DNA of 64,000 nucleotides, taken from the NCBI GenBank assembly GCA_964627805.1, contig CAZVLA010000028.1, positions 26,535 to 90,534 of the forward strand, in the 5' to 3' direction. Within the stretch, counting starts at the first letter, position 1. Every line of letters begins with the position of its first letter. The position numbers and the translations under genes were made by a program. Source of the DNA: CAZAMI01 sp964627805. GTDB lineage: Archaea > Thermoproteota > Thermoprotei_A > Sulfolobales > NBVN01. Shown one piece after another: positions 8,649 to 17,161 of the stretch. Below the pieces are notes generated by a model. It was not told where the DNA came from. It saw nothing but the letters and a program-made list of their open reading frames with translations, and did not search any database.

Positions 8649-10445
8649 ATGGGGAGTAGGAGAATTATCCCCCCAGTTAATGAACTAACTCCCCAGAAGT
8701 TTAAGGAGACTTTTAAGAGGATAATTGAGGTTAAGGAGAGGGCAGGTATTAAGGCTATACTTGATAACCCGTCAGACCTATTTGAGAGAGCTAAATTATA
8801 CGGCATACAGTACAGGAACGGTGCTTGGGGCTGGGCATCTAACATCTGGAGTAGATCTGCGGCTAACACCGTAGTTATTGAGAGAGATGAAGACCTTAGG
8901 TACGAGCATAAGTTACTAATGCTTAGGGTCCTAGAGCATATACTGGCTCAAGGACCCTTAATAAAGGTTGACGGCTACGTAGGTAAGCCAGGAACTAAGG
9001 TTCAGATGCATGCAACAGTATACGTAGATCCCCAATTCCCTGACCTAGCCTATAGATGGAAGCAGTTAGTATACCCAGCCCCACCCGATGAGGAACCCGA
9101 CATTGAGGTCTTCGTAATACCTCACTACCTAGGTAACCCGAAGATACCTGGTAAGGATAAGTTACTAATGGTTATGAGGTTCCCGCACCATAACTTCACA
9201 ATAATAACTATGTCCTCATATCAAGGTGAGATTAAGAAAGCAGTACTTACTCACTGGATCTTCCATGTCTATAAGAGAGGGTGCACGGGTGAGCACGCAG
9301 CCCTTAGGGAATTCACCGTAAAGACTGTTGATGGTAAGTGGAAGAGAGTTGTAATGGCTGTTTGGGGTTTAACGGGTACGGGTAAGTCAACGCATGGACT
9401 CTACGTATGGACTAAGGATAATGCTAAGATATATATTGAGAAGTTCGGGATAAACCCGCTGGACTACGTTAAGGATCAAGTAATTAAGAATGACGATATA
9501 GTAGCTATATGTGAGGATAGAGTGTACGGTTCCGAAAGGGGTTGCTGGACTAAGACTGAGGACTTAACACCTGAGCAGGTAGCTATGTGGAGAGCAGCAA
9601 TGAGTCCTAGAGCGCTTCATGAGAACACTGAATTCGATGAAAGGGGTTATCCGAGCTTCAAGGGTGAGTTATTCCAGTACTTCGGTATGCCTAATAGGAA
9701 CTCAAGGAGCGTTATATACTTGGAGGATACGGGCTACTTTGACGGAGATACCGTATCCTCAGGTCCTTTAAACACAGCTATATTCCTAACTCCTGGTTAC
9801 TTCACTGATTATGCTTGGATAAAGATAGTCGATCCTGCATTAGCTGCTAAGGCATTAGCTGATGGTAGGACCATAGGGCACCCAGCACAAGCTAAGGAGG
9901 TAATCGGTAGGGTCAGGTACGTAGCTAGGTACGCACAACCATTCACTATGGGCGTCAGTAATACTGCTCACGTAGTTAGGTTCTATCAGTACCTTAAGAA
10001 GAGAATTGAGAAGGGCGACCCCATAGAGGTTTACATGTTCAATACTACTGGTAGGATCATAGCTAAGTACAAGTGGGTTGAGAAGAAGTTAGGTGATAAG
10101 ACTATATTAGCTCCAGAACCAATACTCGTTGAAGTTAATGGAGTACCTAAGGCCGTAGGGGGTACTAGACCAACCATTGAGGAGACTGAACTCTTCATAC
10201 TACAAGCAACTAGGGGTGCTGTTAAGTATAAGCCCCACCCCGTATGGGGTGAGAAGGTATTAGTACCTGCTGAAGTACCTGGAATAAGTCAGGAGAGACT
10301 TAAGGAGTTAGACCCAACTACCTACGTTAGTATGGATGAGTTCAGAGCGTTACTGAAGGCTCAGATTGAGGAGAGTAAGTTCTGGTTAAGGAAGAACTGC
10401 CCAGGACTTCCTGAAGAGATAATGAATGCTATGGATTTTGAGTAG
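8649..10445 (+). CDS. pckA: Phosphoenolpyruvate carboxykinase, divergent ATP-type
   Basis: A 598-aa enzyme converting oxaloacetate to PEP at the gluconeogenic branch. The P-loop at 240-247 is GLTGTGKS, close to the ATP-type GLSGTGKT and unlike the GTP-type motif. Downstream it carries ERGCWTKTEDL where ATP-type enzymes have GGCYAKTIKL, and LHENTEFDERGYPSF near the expected ENV...D region. It is longer than typical ATP-type enzymes (about 540 aa) and clearly divergent. Pyruvate kinase (37437) and glycerate kinase (21686) elsewhere in the window meet it at PEP. Nucleotide preference is inferred from the P-loop only. Confidence 0.75.
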   Translation: MGSRRIIPPVNELTPQKFKETFKRIIEVKERAGIKAILDNPSDLFERAKLYGIQYRNGAWGWASNIWSRSAANTVVIERDEDLRYEHKLLMLRVLEHILAQGPLIKVDGYVGKPGTKVQMHATVYVDPQFPDLAYRWKQLVYPAPPDEEPDIEVFVIPHYLGNPKIPGKDKLLMVMRFPHHNFTIITMSSYQGEIKKAVLTHWIFHVYKRGCTGEHAALREFTVKTVDGKWKRVVMAVWGLTGTGKSTHGLYVWTKDNAKIYIEKFGINPLDYVKDQVIKNDDIVAICEDRVYGSERGCWTKTEDLTPEQVAMWRAAMSPRALHENTEFDERGYPSFKGELFQYFGMPNRNSRSVIYLEDTGYFDGDTVSSGPLNTAIFLTPGYFTDYAWIKIVDPALAAKALADGRTIGHPAQAKEVIGRVRYVARYAQPFTMGVSNTAHVVRFYQYLKKRIEKGDPIEVYMFNTTGRIIAKYKWVEKKLGDKTILAPEPILVEVNGVPKAVGGTRPTIEETELFILQATRGAVKYKPHPVWGEKVLVPAEVPGISQERLKELDPTTYVSMDEFRALLKAQIEESKFWLRKNCPGLPEEIMNAMDFE

Positions 10446-10447
10446 CA

Positions 10448-11119
10448 TTATACTGGCCAGGACTCTAATCTATACGCTGCATCCCAGAACATCCATTCAT
10501 ATTTTGATGCTCTAATGAATAACTTCTTAAGCACCTCGTAATTACCTTTACCTGTTACCCATAGATCATCCACTATACTCCTTAACTTACTAAGTAATTC
10601 TCTGTATTCCTTGCTTAAGTACACGCTACACCACTCAACGTATATTGGGTTGCTATTATTTCTTAGTAAGTCCTTATGTGTTTCAGCAATTACTAAGTAC
10701 GTCCAGAAGCACGGTAATGTCGCTACTAGGCATTCTAGGGGTGATTTAAGGGCACACGTACTTATTAGGAAATTCATGTATGCTTCATTAGTTGGTGATG
10801 GTTCAGTACTTAAGACCTCCTTTAAATCCATGCCCAGCTTTTTAAGTAACTTAACGTAGTTCTCCATCTCTATAGTAGCGTCTAAGTAGGCTATCTCAAG
10901 CGCCTCCTTAGCTACTTCGTACTCAGCCTTAGATGCTAGTAGTGAGTATGCCCTCATCATACCTATTAAGTAGTTGTAGTCTTGACGTACGTAGTACTTG
11001 AATTTCTCGATGGGTAATGAACCACTGTACAACTCAGTTACGAATGGGTGATTAATTATCTCGCTCCATACACGCCTTACCTCCTCCTCATTCCTTAACC
11101 TCTCAGTTAAGGTGTTCAC
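10448..11119 (-). CDS. tenA: TenA-family thiaminase-like protein, catalytic Cys present
   Basis: A 223-aa all-helical protein of the TenA/heme-oxygenase-like fold. The conserved YVRQDYNYL motif (43-51), LPCFW with Cys137 at the thiaminase nucleophile position, and EWMFWDA near the C-terminus (Glu208) are present, so it fits the TenA_C group that salvages thiamin pyrimidine. It forms a pair with a diverged paralog 10 bases upstream on the same strand. ThiL is encoded at 32268. Its stop lies 2 bases from the convergent pckA stop. Confidence 0.82.
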   Translation of the reverse strand: MNTLTERLRNEEEVRRVWSEIINHPFVTELYSGSLPIEKFKYYVRQDYNYLIGMMRAYSLLASKAEYEVAKEALEIAYLDATIEMENYVKLLKKLGMDLKEVLSTEPSPTNEAYMNFLISTCALKSPLECLVATLPCFWTYLVIAETHKDLLRNNSNPIYVEWCSVYLSKEYRELLSKLRSIVDDLWVTGKGNYEVLKKLFIRASKYEWMFWDAAYRLESWPV

Positions 11120-11129
11120 GAGTAATCAC

Positions 11130-11771
11130 CTACTCAAGTAGTGAATCCCAAAACATCCTTTCATAACTCTGTATCATCCTTGACACTAATTCATACCTAA
11201 CCATATCTACGTACCTCTCAATTATTGGGTACGACAGTCTCTCTAACTCATCATAGGGTCTAGAGAATAGCTCAAAGAACCCCACCTCCTTGATTCCGTA
11301 CTTCTCCTTAAGCGCCTTCCCTAATCTACCTACGTTATTACCCCATATAGGAAGGTTTATTACTAAAGCCACCGCCGCCTCTCCTAAGCTAGCGTAATTA
11401 GCTAACCAAGCTAAGTAGTGGGTGTAAGCTACTGCTTTAGGGCTTAAGTACCTAGCAATAACTTCTTCACTCTCTAGCTTAATACCTACTTCATTAGCTA
11501 GCTTAACCAACTCGATATATGCTTGATAGTCCCCATCAACACATAACTTAAAGAACTTAACCTCATCATCGTATTTAGAACGTGCCAGTAACTTAGATAA
11601 GCTCCTCATATCGTAGGGTACTATGTATAACTGATTAACGACAAACTTCCTTATAGCGTCCATAGGTAATGAACCTTCAATAGCCCTACTAATTACTGGA
11701 TGATTTAGTATATACTTATTCTCTTCCTCCAACTTACTCCTTAACACCGAAATTATCTCACAGGCATTCAA
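11130..11771 (-). CDS. TenA-like paralog lacking the catalytic cysteine
   Basis: A 213-aa protein similar in length and layout to its neighbour: NHPVISRAIEGSLP near the start, and YERMFWDSL at the end. The Cys of LPC is replaced (NLPIW near 139-143) and the QD motif reads NQLYIV, so thiaminase chemistry is unlikely. It may be a TenA_E-like or PqqC-like enzyme, or a non-catalytic partner of the adjacent TenA. The family relationship is clear from the fold landmarks, but the function is unknown. Confidence 0.65.
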   Translation of the reverse strand: MNACEIISVLRSKLEEENKYILNHPVISRAIEGSLPMDAIRKFVVNQLYIVPYDMRSLSKLLARSKYDDEVKFFKLCVDGDYQAYIELVKLANEVGIKLESEEVIARYLSPKAVAYTHYLAWLANYASLGEAAVALVINLPIWGNNVGRLGKALKEKYGIKEVGFFELFSRPYDELERLSYPIIERYVDMVRYELVSRMIQSYERMFWDSLLE

Positions 11772-11791
11772 GAATACCCACCCATTATTTC

Positions 11792-12247
11792 TTAGCTTGC
11801 CTCAGCCTTATTACTTAAGCCGAAGTTAGTTATTAATGTATGCAGTAGGGGGACATACCTAACTAAGCATCCCTTCATTGATGACTCTAAAGTACTATGC
11901 AGTTCAGCTATTTTACTTGATTCACCGGACACTATTAATATCTCTATACACATCTCACCTACGTGCATATGTATGTAACTATGGACTACATCCCTGAACG
12001 ACTCAACAATACTTAATAAGTCCTCCCTACCGTACCTTCCAGTAAGTATCATTAGCCCCTTGCACTCATGAGGTACTACGTAATGCATGTGGTCAAGTAG
12101 GAAGTTACGTACAGCCTTCTCAATTAAACTTGATCTATCAACACCTAACTTACTAGCTAATTTATCAAGCACATCAGCTACGTTAGCTGTTATTGAGATC
12201 CCGAACCTCCTCTTCTCCTTCCCTACCCTAGACCTACTGCTCAACAC
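11792..12247 (-). CDS. NikR-like RHH/ACT regulator with degenerate metal site
   Basis: A 151-aa protein with an N-terminal RHH domain (RFGISITANVADVLDKLASKLG) and a C-terminal ACT-like metal domain. The nickel motif of NikR (HxH-x5-Cys) reads HMHVGEMC, one residue short, and the upstream QHH-type ligand is not seen in its usual place. It is divergent from a canonical NikR at 12454 and lies 20 bases upstream of the TenA-like pair on the same strand. It may respond to another metal or form mixed oligomers. GTG start at 12247, with TTG possible at 12244. Confidence 0.7.
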   Translation of the reverse strand: MLSSRSRVGKEKRRFGISITANVADVLDKLASKLGVDRSSLIEKAVRNFLLDHMHYVVPHECKGLMILTGRYGREDLLSIVESFRDVVHSYIHMHVGEMCIEILIVSGESSKIAELHSTLESSMKGCLVRYVPLLHTLITNFGLSNKAEAS

Positions 12248-12453
12248 CTACTCCCGAAAACAACATACTGCTTTATTACTATTTACGGTTACTTAAGCAC
12301 GTTAGTGAATTAGCTTAATTACTCTTGATAATCTTTAAGTACGTGATGTAATCACTAAGTATTAGTTTGTCTTCCGTACAAAGTATTAGTCTTTATTAGT
12401 TAACACGTAAAAAGTATAGTGCAAGTAGTAAAACCCTGCCTTGGGTGTTAGTC

Positions 12454-12870
12454 GTGCCTCAAAGACTTAAGTTTGGTGTGTACCTCCCTGAAGAATTAGC
12501 TAATGAGTTAAGTGAGTGCATGAAGGTATTAGGTGTTACGAGTAAGTCTAGAATTATTCAGGAAGCTTTGAGGTTATTCATTAATGAGAATAGATGGAGA
12601 CTAGGGGGTAGCGCGGTAGGTACTATAGGGGTTATTTATGACCATACCGTACCCGACGTTGATGAATCTTTAACAGATATCCAGCATGATTACTTAGACA
12701 TAGTAGTAAGTACAATACATGTGCACCTAGATAAACGTAGGTGTATGCTTAACATAATAGTTAAAGGTAATGTTGAGAGAATTAAGGAGTTACTTAGTAA
12801 GTTAATTAATGTTAGGGGTGTGTTGTTCGCTAGGCCATTACTACTTAAGGTGGAGAGTGAGTCCAAGTAA
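12454..12870 (+). CDS. nikR: NikR-type nickel-responsive regulator
   Basis: About 138 aa: RHH domain (LKFGVYLPEELANEL...) followed by the NikR metal domain with DIQHDYLDIVVSTIHVHL and HVHLDKRRC, giving the QH, HxH and Cys ligands in canonical spacing. It should sense nickel and repress or activate Ni uptake and usage genes; the NiFe hydrogenase at 33-37 kb would be a Ni consumer. GTG at 12454 is preferred over GTG at 12445, because GGGTG at 12443-12447 sits as a ribosome binding site for the former. Its 3' end overlaps the convergent membrane protein gene by 30 bases. Confidence 0.82.
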   Translation: MPQRLKFGVYLPEELANELSECMKVLGVTSKSRIIQEALRLFINENRWRLGGSAVGTIGVIYDHTVPDVDESLTDIQHDYLDIVVSTIHVHLDKRRCMLNIIVKGNVERIKELLSKLINVRGVLFARPLLLKVESESK

Positions 12871-13353
12871 TTTCTCTTTCCTCATTAACCTAAACAATAC
12901 TGATGACAATATAAAGAGAGGCGTTGATATGTAGCCTAGTATAGCATCAACTCTAATTAACCCGCTTAGTAATTGATTAATCATTAATTCACCATTAATG
13001 GCTACATCAACTACGGAAGCGAGGGTAGCTATTACTTGAATAGCCATTACAGCAACAGCTAATCCCGAACCTATTAGTAGGGTAGCGATAGTCATTAATG
13101 TATTATTCCTCATTAAGTAGTATGCTGAACTAATGAGTACTAGACCTATAGTTACGAGTACAACGGATAGCCATGGATCGGGCGGTATTACTGCTGGCAG
13201 TACCTCGTATCTTAGGCTGAACCAATTACTTAACCAATTAATTACTGAGGCCAAGCCTGAACCTACGTAAGCTAAGCCTATAATGAATGATGCCATAGCC
13301 ATTAACGCTAAGGTCGTCTTCCTAACTAAACCCATACGGCCCATCTCAGTCAC
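12841..13353 (-). CDS. Small four-helix membrane protein at the end of the feo operon
   Basis: A 170-aa protein with four hydrophobic segments at about 14-38, 62-80, 85-110 and 137-156. No family is recognised. The GTG start overlaps the feoB stop in GTGA, so it is translationally coupled to feoB and probably contributes to Fe(II) uptake or regulation, in the way FeoC-like accessory proteins do elsewhere, though it bears no resemblance to FeoC. The convergent nikR gene overlaps its last 30 bases. Confidence 0.6.
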   Translation of the reverse strand: MTEMGRMGLVRKTTLALMAMASFIIGLAYVGSGLASVINWLSNWFSLRYEVLPAVIPPDPWLSVVLVTIGLVLISSAYYLMRNNTLMTIATLLIGSGLAVAVMAIQVIATLASVVDVAINGELMINQLLSGLIRVDAILGYISTPLFILSSVLFRLMRKEKLLGLTLHLK

Positions 13354-15428
13354 CCTAAACCAATTAACTTACCTATACCCACTATTACTAATGAAGCTAC
13401 GTAAGCTAGGGTTACCTGATACGTTAGAGCTAGCAACGCGTACTTAAGCCCTAATTCACTCTTAATAGCTGCTAACGTACCTATGCAGGGTACGTAAAGA
13501 AGTATGAATACCATGTAAGCGAAGCCCGTAAGCGGTGTGAATACATGTGCTAGTGTAGCTACTAAACTTCCCTTACTAACACCGTAGAGTACACCTAATG
13601 AACCCAGTACTATCTCCTTAGCTACTAAACCGAAGAGAAGGGCTGAGCAGGCTCTCCAGTCCCACCCCATAGGTAATGTGAAGTAAGCTATTACGTGACC
13701 TAGGAACCCTATCCAGCTCTTCTCAAGTAATGATGTATTAGTTAGTGCTTGAGGTCCTAAATAACCTGAGGGTCCCGTAACTGATAGTAGCCAAACAATA
13801 ACTACGCCACCCAATATCACCGTACCTGCCTTAACGAGGAATTTCCTTGTTCTCTCCCAAGTCTTAGCTAGTACATCAGCTGGTCTAGGTACTAGGTACG
13901 GAGGTAACTCCATTATGAATCCCATGGAGGGTCCCTTAAACATTAGTTTCCTCATGATTAAACCAACTATTAATGCTAGTAGTATTCCTATCCAATACAT
14001 AGAAGCTACAGCAGCTCCTGCGTAGTTACCCATGACGGCACCCGCTATAGCGAGGTATACGGGTAGTCTAGCACTGCATGAGGATAATGGTGCTATGAGT
14101 GCTGATACCTTCCTATCATTCTCATCTTCTATCGTCCTAGTGGACATTACGGCAGGTACGTTACAGCCGAAACCTATTATTAGGGGTATGGCTACCTTAC
14201 CCGGTAATCCGAACTTATGGAATATCTTATCAACTACGAAGGCGAACCTAGCTAAGTAACCTACATCCTCAAGTACCGATAGACCTAAGAAGAACATAGC
14301 TATTACTGGTAGGAAGGTTAGTACAGCACCAACACCTGATAGTACACCATCAGCTAGTAGTGAGGTTAGCCAGTCAGGGAAGTTATGCAGGCTTAGTACG
14401 TAATTACGTAGGATTTCATCGAAGAGTAATCTAATTAAATCCACTAAGGGCGTCGATACTTCGAAAGCAAACCTAAATAATAGGTACATTATAGTTAGCG
14501 CTAGTGGTATCCCAAGTACCTTATGGGTAAGTACTGAGTCAATTACTTCAGTAATTGTTACCTTACCTACTTCAACATAGCTCCTAACTAAGTTAGCTAT
14601 TCTTAATGACTCTCTATACCTAGCCTCAGTTATGTATGTCTCTAAATCACCTAACTCCCTACTCAGTTCCTCCCTAGCCTTAATTACTAAGCCCTTAATT
14701 TGGGGACATAGACCATCTACAGTACTTAATACGTGCTCATCTCCCTCAAGTAACTTAATAGCGACCCATCTCCTAGGATACTTCAGTCCTTCACACCTTC
14801 CTAGCTCCTTAACTAACTTACCTATCCAGGCTTCGATGAGGTCACCGTAATTCACTACGTAAGGTTTAACCTCCTTTCTCTTATAGGTATCGATTATTGC
14901 TCTCACTAATTCATTAATACCGTATCCGGTTATGGCTATGGTAGGTACTACCTCAACACCTAACAATCTACTTAGTGCCTTCCAATCAACTTCAATACCT
15001 TCGTCCCTAGCTATATCAATCATATTTAGAGCGACTACTACCTTAACACCTAGCTCAAGAATTGATAATACAAGATGAAGACTCCTCTCAAGATTTGCTG
15101 CGTTAGCAATTACGACTACGACGTCAGGGGATTCATTGAGTATGAAGTTCCTAGCTATTACCTCATCGACCGTATAGGGTGTTAGGCCGTAGATTCCGGG
15201 TAAGTCCGTAACCTCTATTAAGTACTTGCCAATGATTAATTTACCTACCTTCTTCTCAACCGTAACTCCTGGCCAGTTACCTACCCATGCCTTCCCTCCA
15301 GTTAATTTATTGAATATTACTGACTTACCTACGTTTGGAATACCTACTAAAGCTACCTTAATCTTAACTAAGTCTTTACTTAAGTCATGATTAGTAACAA
15401 ATGCCTCCTCACCTCTCAATAACTTCAA
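13350..15428 (-). CDS. feoB: Ferrous iron transporter FeoB
   Basis: A 692-aa GTPase-coupled Fe(II) permease. N-terminal G domain: GIPNVGKS 29-36, DLPG 75-78, NMID 135-138. The membrane part carries the two gate regions with conserved cysteines, including GFGCNVPAVMSTRTIED and LSSCSARLPVYL. TTG start within the last codons of feoA (20-base overlap). It is the second gene of the feoA-feoB-membrane protein operon, controlled by a DtxR/IdeR-like operator before feoA. Confidence 0.95.
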   Translation of the reverse strand: MKLLRGEEAFVTNHDLSKDLVKIKVALVGIPNVGKSVIFNKLTGGKAWVGNWPGVTVEKKVGKLIIGKYLIEVTDLPGIYGLTPYTVDEVIARNFILNESPDVVVVIANAANLERSLHLVLSILELGVKVVVALNMIDIARDEGIEVDWKALSRLLGVEVVPTIAITGYGINELVRAIIDTYKRKEVKPYVVNYGDLIEAWIGKLVKELGRCEGLKYPRRWVAIKLLEGDEHVLSTVDGLCPQIKGLVIKAREELSRELGDLETYITEARYRESLRIANLVRSYVEVGKVTITEVIDSVLTHKVLGIPLALTIMYLLFRFAFEVSTPLVDLIRLLFDEILRNYVLSLHNFPDWLTSLLADGVLSGVGAVLTFLPVIAMFFLGLSVLEDVGYLARFAFVVDKIFHKFGLPGKVAIPLIIGFGCNVPAVMSTRTIEDENDRKVSALIAPLSSCSARLPVYLAIAGAVMGNYAGAAVASMYWIGILLALIVGLIMRKLMFKGPSMGFIMELPPYLVPRPADVLAKTWERTRKFLVKAGTVILGGVVIVWLLSVTGPSGYLGPQALTNTSLLEKSWIGFLGHVIAYFTLPMGWDWRACSALLFGLVAKEIVLGSLGVLYGVSKGSLVATLAHVFTPLTGFAYMVFILLYVPCIGTLAAIKSELGLKYALLALTYQVTLAYVASLVIVGIGKLIGLG

Positions 15429-15669
15429 TGCATGCGGCTTCCGACTTCCTAATACTTATTGGGAACCCACTAACTATGACTTCTAGGGGATCGCCTAGGG
15501 GGGCCGTTCTTAGGACCCTAATCTTAGCTCCAGGTATTATTCCCATATCGAGTATTCTACGCTTAACAACTCCGTTACAGTTTATACTAACAACTACATA
15601 CTCTCTACCCATAGAGGCTTCAGACAGCCTCACTGATCTACCCGTAGTCTTTAGTACTCCTCTACTCAA
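15409..15669 (-). CDS. feoA: FeoA, SH3-like partner of FeoB
   Basis: An 86-aa protein matching FeoA: LSEASMGREYVVVSI, RRILDMGIIPGAKIRVL and DPLEVIVSGFPISIRKSEA are in the usual order. It regulates or stabilises the FeoB pore. Start is TTG at 15669, with GGGTGA 5 bases upstream. The promoter carries a TATA-like TTTTTAACA on the minus strand at 15716-15724, and the predicted transcription start falls inside the 19-bp iron-box-like palindrome. Confidence 0.9.
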   Translation of the reverse strand: MSRGVLKTTGRSVRLSEASMGREYVVVSINCNGVVKRRILDMGIIPGAKIRVLRTAPLGDPLEVIVSGFPISIRKSEAACIEVIER

Positions 15670-15683
15670 TTAGGTCACCCTAG

Positions 15684-15702
15684 TTAGGTTTCCCTAACCT
15701 AA
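15684..15702 (-). promoter_or_regulatory. DtxR/IdeR-type iron operator upstream of feoA
   Basis: TTAGGTTTCCCTAACCTAA at 15684-15702 is a near-perfect inverted repeat, extended by one more pair (GTTAGGTT / AACCTAAC). It matches the known DtxR/IdeR consensus TTAGGTTAGGCTAACCTAA at 16 of 19 positions; the three differences are in the centre. It lies about 20 bases downstream of the TATA box and overlaps the predicted transcription start, a repressing position. A partial copy, TAGGTCACCCTA, lies at 15671-15682. No DtxR-family gene is in the window. Confidence 0.75.
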
Positions 15703-15770
15703 CTCACGTAAGGCCTGTTAAAAACATTTTTCTGTGCAATATCTCAGAAATAATGAATTTAATTTAAAAA

Positions 15771-17147
15771 CTAAGGTTTCTTAATTAGCTTATACCTCTC
15801 ATAGAGAAGTGTTACCTCCTTATCACTAATTAGGAACTCCACCATAACTCTCCTTGAGTTTATTAATGTATAGAACTCGGCCTTATCCTTAGTTAGTTTT
15901 ACTGGGATTAATGGTACTTTAACCTCCTTACCATCTATTCTCTCATTAATGTAGAGGAAGTCCCCCTCCTTACTAACCCTCACTTTTATAGTTCCCTTAA
16001 ATCCTACGTAATTACCTACTAACTTACTCGCTACTTCCTCGTACGTTACGAATGGTAGTTTAGTAACGTCAGTGTTTAGTAGTTTCGCTATTACGTACAT
16101 ACCTATGTTAGAGAGTGGGTATCCGGAGGCGTTAGCTAGTATAGCTACACCAACTCCCTTCTCCGGTACGTAACCTATGAATGCTGTATAGACTAGTACT
16201 GAACCACTATGACATACTAACTTAGTGTTAGTACCTAGGAAGTTCGGGTATATTATTAATCCGTAGCCGTAGCCCTCATTACCTAGTAACGTGTGGGGTA
16301 TCCTTACGTAAGGCCTCTCCATAGCCTCTATAGACTCCTTACTTACTATTCTATAACCTCCGAACTCCCCCCTACTTAAGTACATTAGTATGTAGTTACT
16401 TAGGTCAAGTACATTACTTAATATACCACCATCAGCCTGTATACCGTATGGGAACTTACCCTTACGTATGCTACCGTCAATACTTACTATGTATGGTGTA
16501 GCTACGTTCTCATCCTTAACGACCTCATCCCGCTCTAGGTAAGTCCTCCGCATCTTTAACGGCTTCAGTATCTTACTCCTAATGTAGTCCGCATACTTCA
16601 CATTACTTACTCTCTCAATGACCTTACCTAGTAGTACGTACCCTTCATTTAAATAGTAGAACCTCTCACCGGGTTTAGCTACGCTCCATTCAGTAGCTCC
16701 TCTCATGAAGTCAATTACGTCGTTAGGGTCCGCGGTAGGTAGCCATGAATCCGTAATACCTAGGTAACCATCTATTAATGCTTCTGCATACCCCAAGGCA
16801 GGTATTCCTGAGGTATGTGTTAGTAGGTGATGTATTGTTACGTCCTCACCACGTACCTTAAGGTTTATACTTAAGTACTTACTTACGGGATCCGTAAGTT
16901 CTAACTTACCCTCCTCCCTTAACTGCATAATAGCTAGTGCTGTGAATGACTTAGTTACTGAGCCTATACCGTATACTGTACCTTCATTAGCTGGTAGACC
17001 CTTATCTAAGTCCCTATAGCCGAAGCCCCTAGTGTATTTAACTTCATTATTAACTATGACTGCAATACTTAGCGCCGGTATTCTAGACTCGCTCATCTTC
17101 CTAATTACGTACTCAGATATTTCACTCCATAATTCATTAGTAGGCAT
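15771..17147 (-). CDS. Serine hydrolase of the class C beta-lactamase/PBP4* family
   Basis: About 458 aa. Nucleophile motif SVTK, Tyr-x-Asn motif YLN (in FYYLNEGYVLLGK) and a C-terminal HSGS near the usual KTG/HxG position are all present. A C-terminal beta-rich domain of about 110 residues follows, as in archaeal Pab87-type peptidases. Likely a D-amino-acid peptidase or esterase. No signal peptide is visible, so it is probably cytoplasmic. The ATG at 17147 is preferred over GTG at 17156 because AGGTG sits 6 bases before it. Confidence 0.85.
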   Translation of the reverse strand: MPTNELWSEISEYVIRKMSESRIPALSIAVIVNNEVKYTRGFGYRDLDKGLPANEGTVYGIGSVTKSFTALAIMQLREEGKLELTDPVSKYLSINLKVRGEDVTIHHLLTHTSGIPALGYAEALIDGYLGITDSWLPTADPNDVIDFMRGATEWSVAKPGERFYYLNEGYVLLGKVIERVSNVKYADYIRSKILKPLKMRRTYLERDEVVKDENVATPYIVSIDGSIRKGKFPYGIQADGGILSNVLDLSNYILMYLSRGEFGGYRIVSKESIEAMERPYVRIPHTLLGNEGYGYGLIIYPNFLGTNTKLVCHSGSVLVYTAFIGYVPEKGVGVAILANASGYPLSNIGMYVIAKLLNTDVTKLPFVTYEEVASKLVGNYVGFKGTIKVRVSKEGDFLYINERIDGKEVKVPLIPVKLTKDKAEFYTLINSRRVMVEFLISDKEVTLLYERYKLIKKP

Positions 17148-17161
17148 GATAGGCACCTAAG

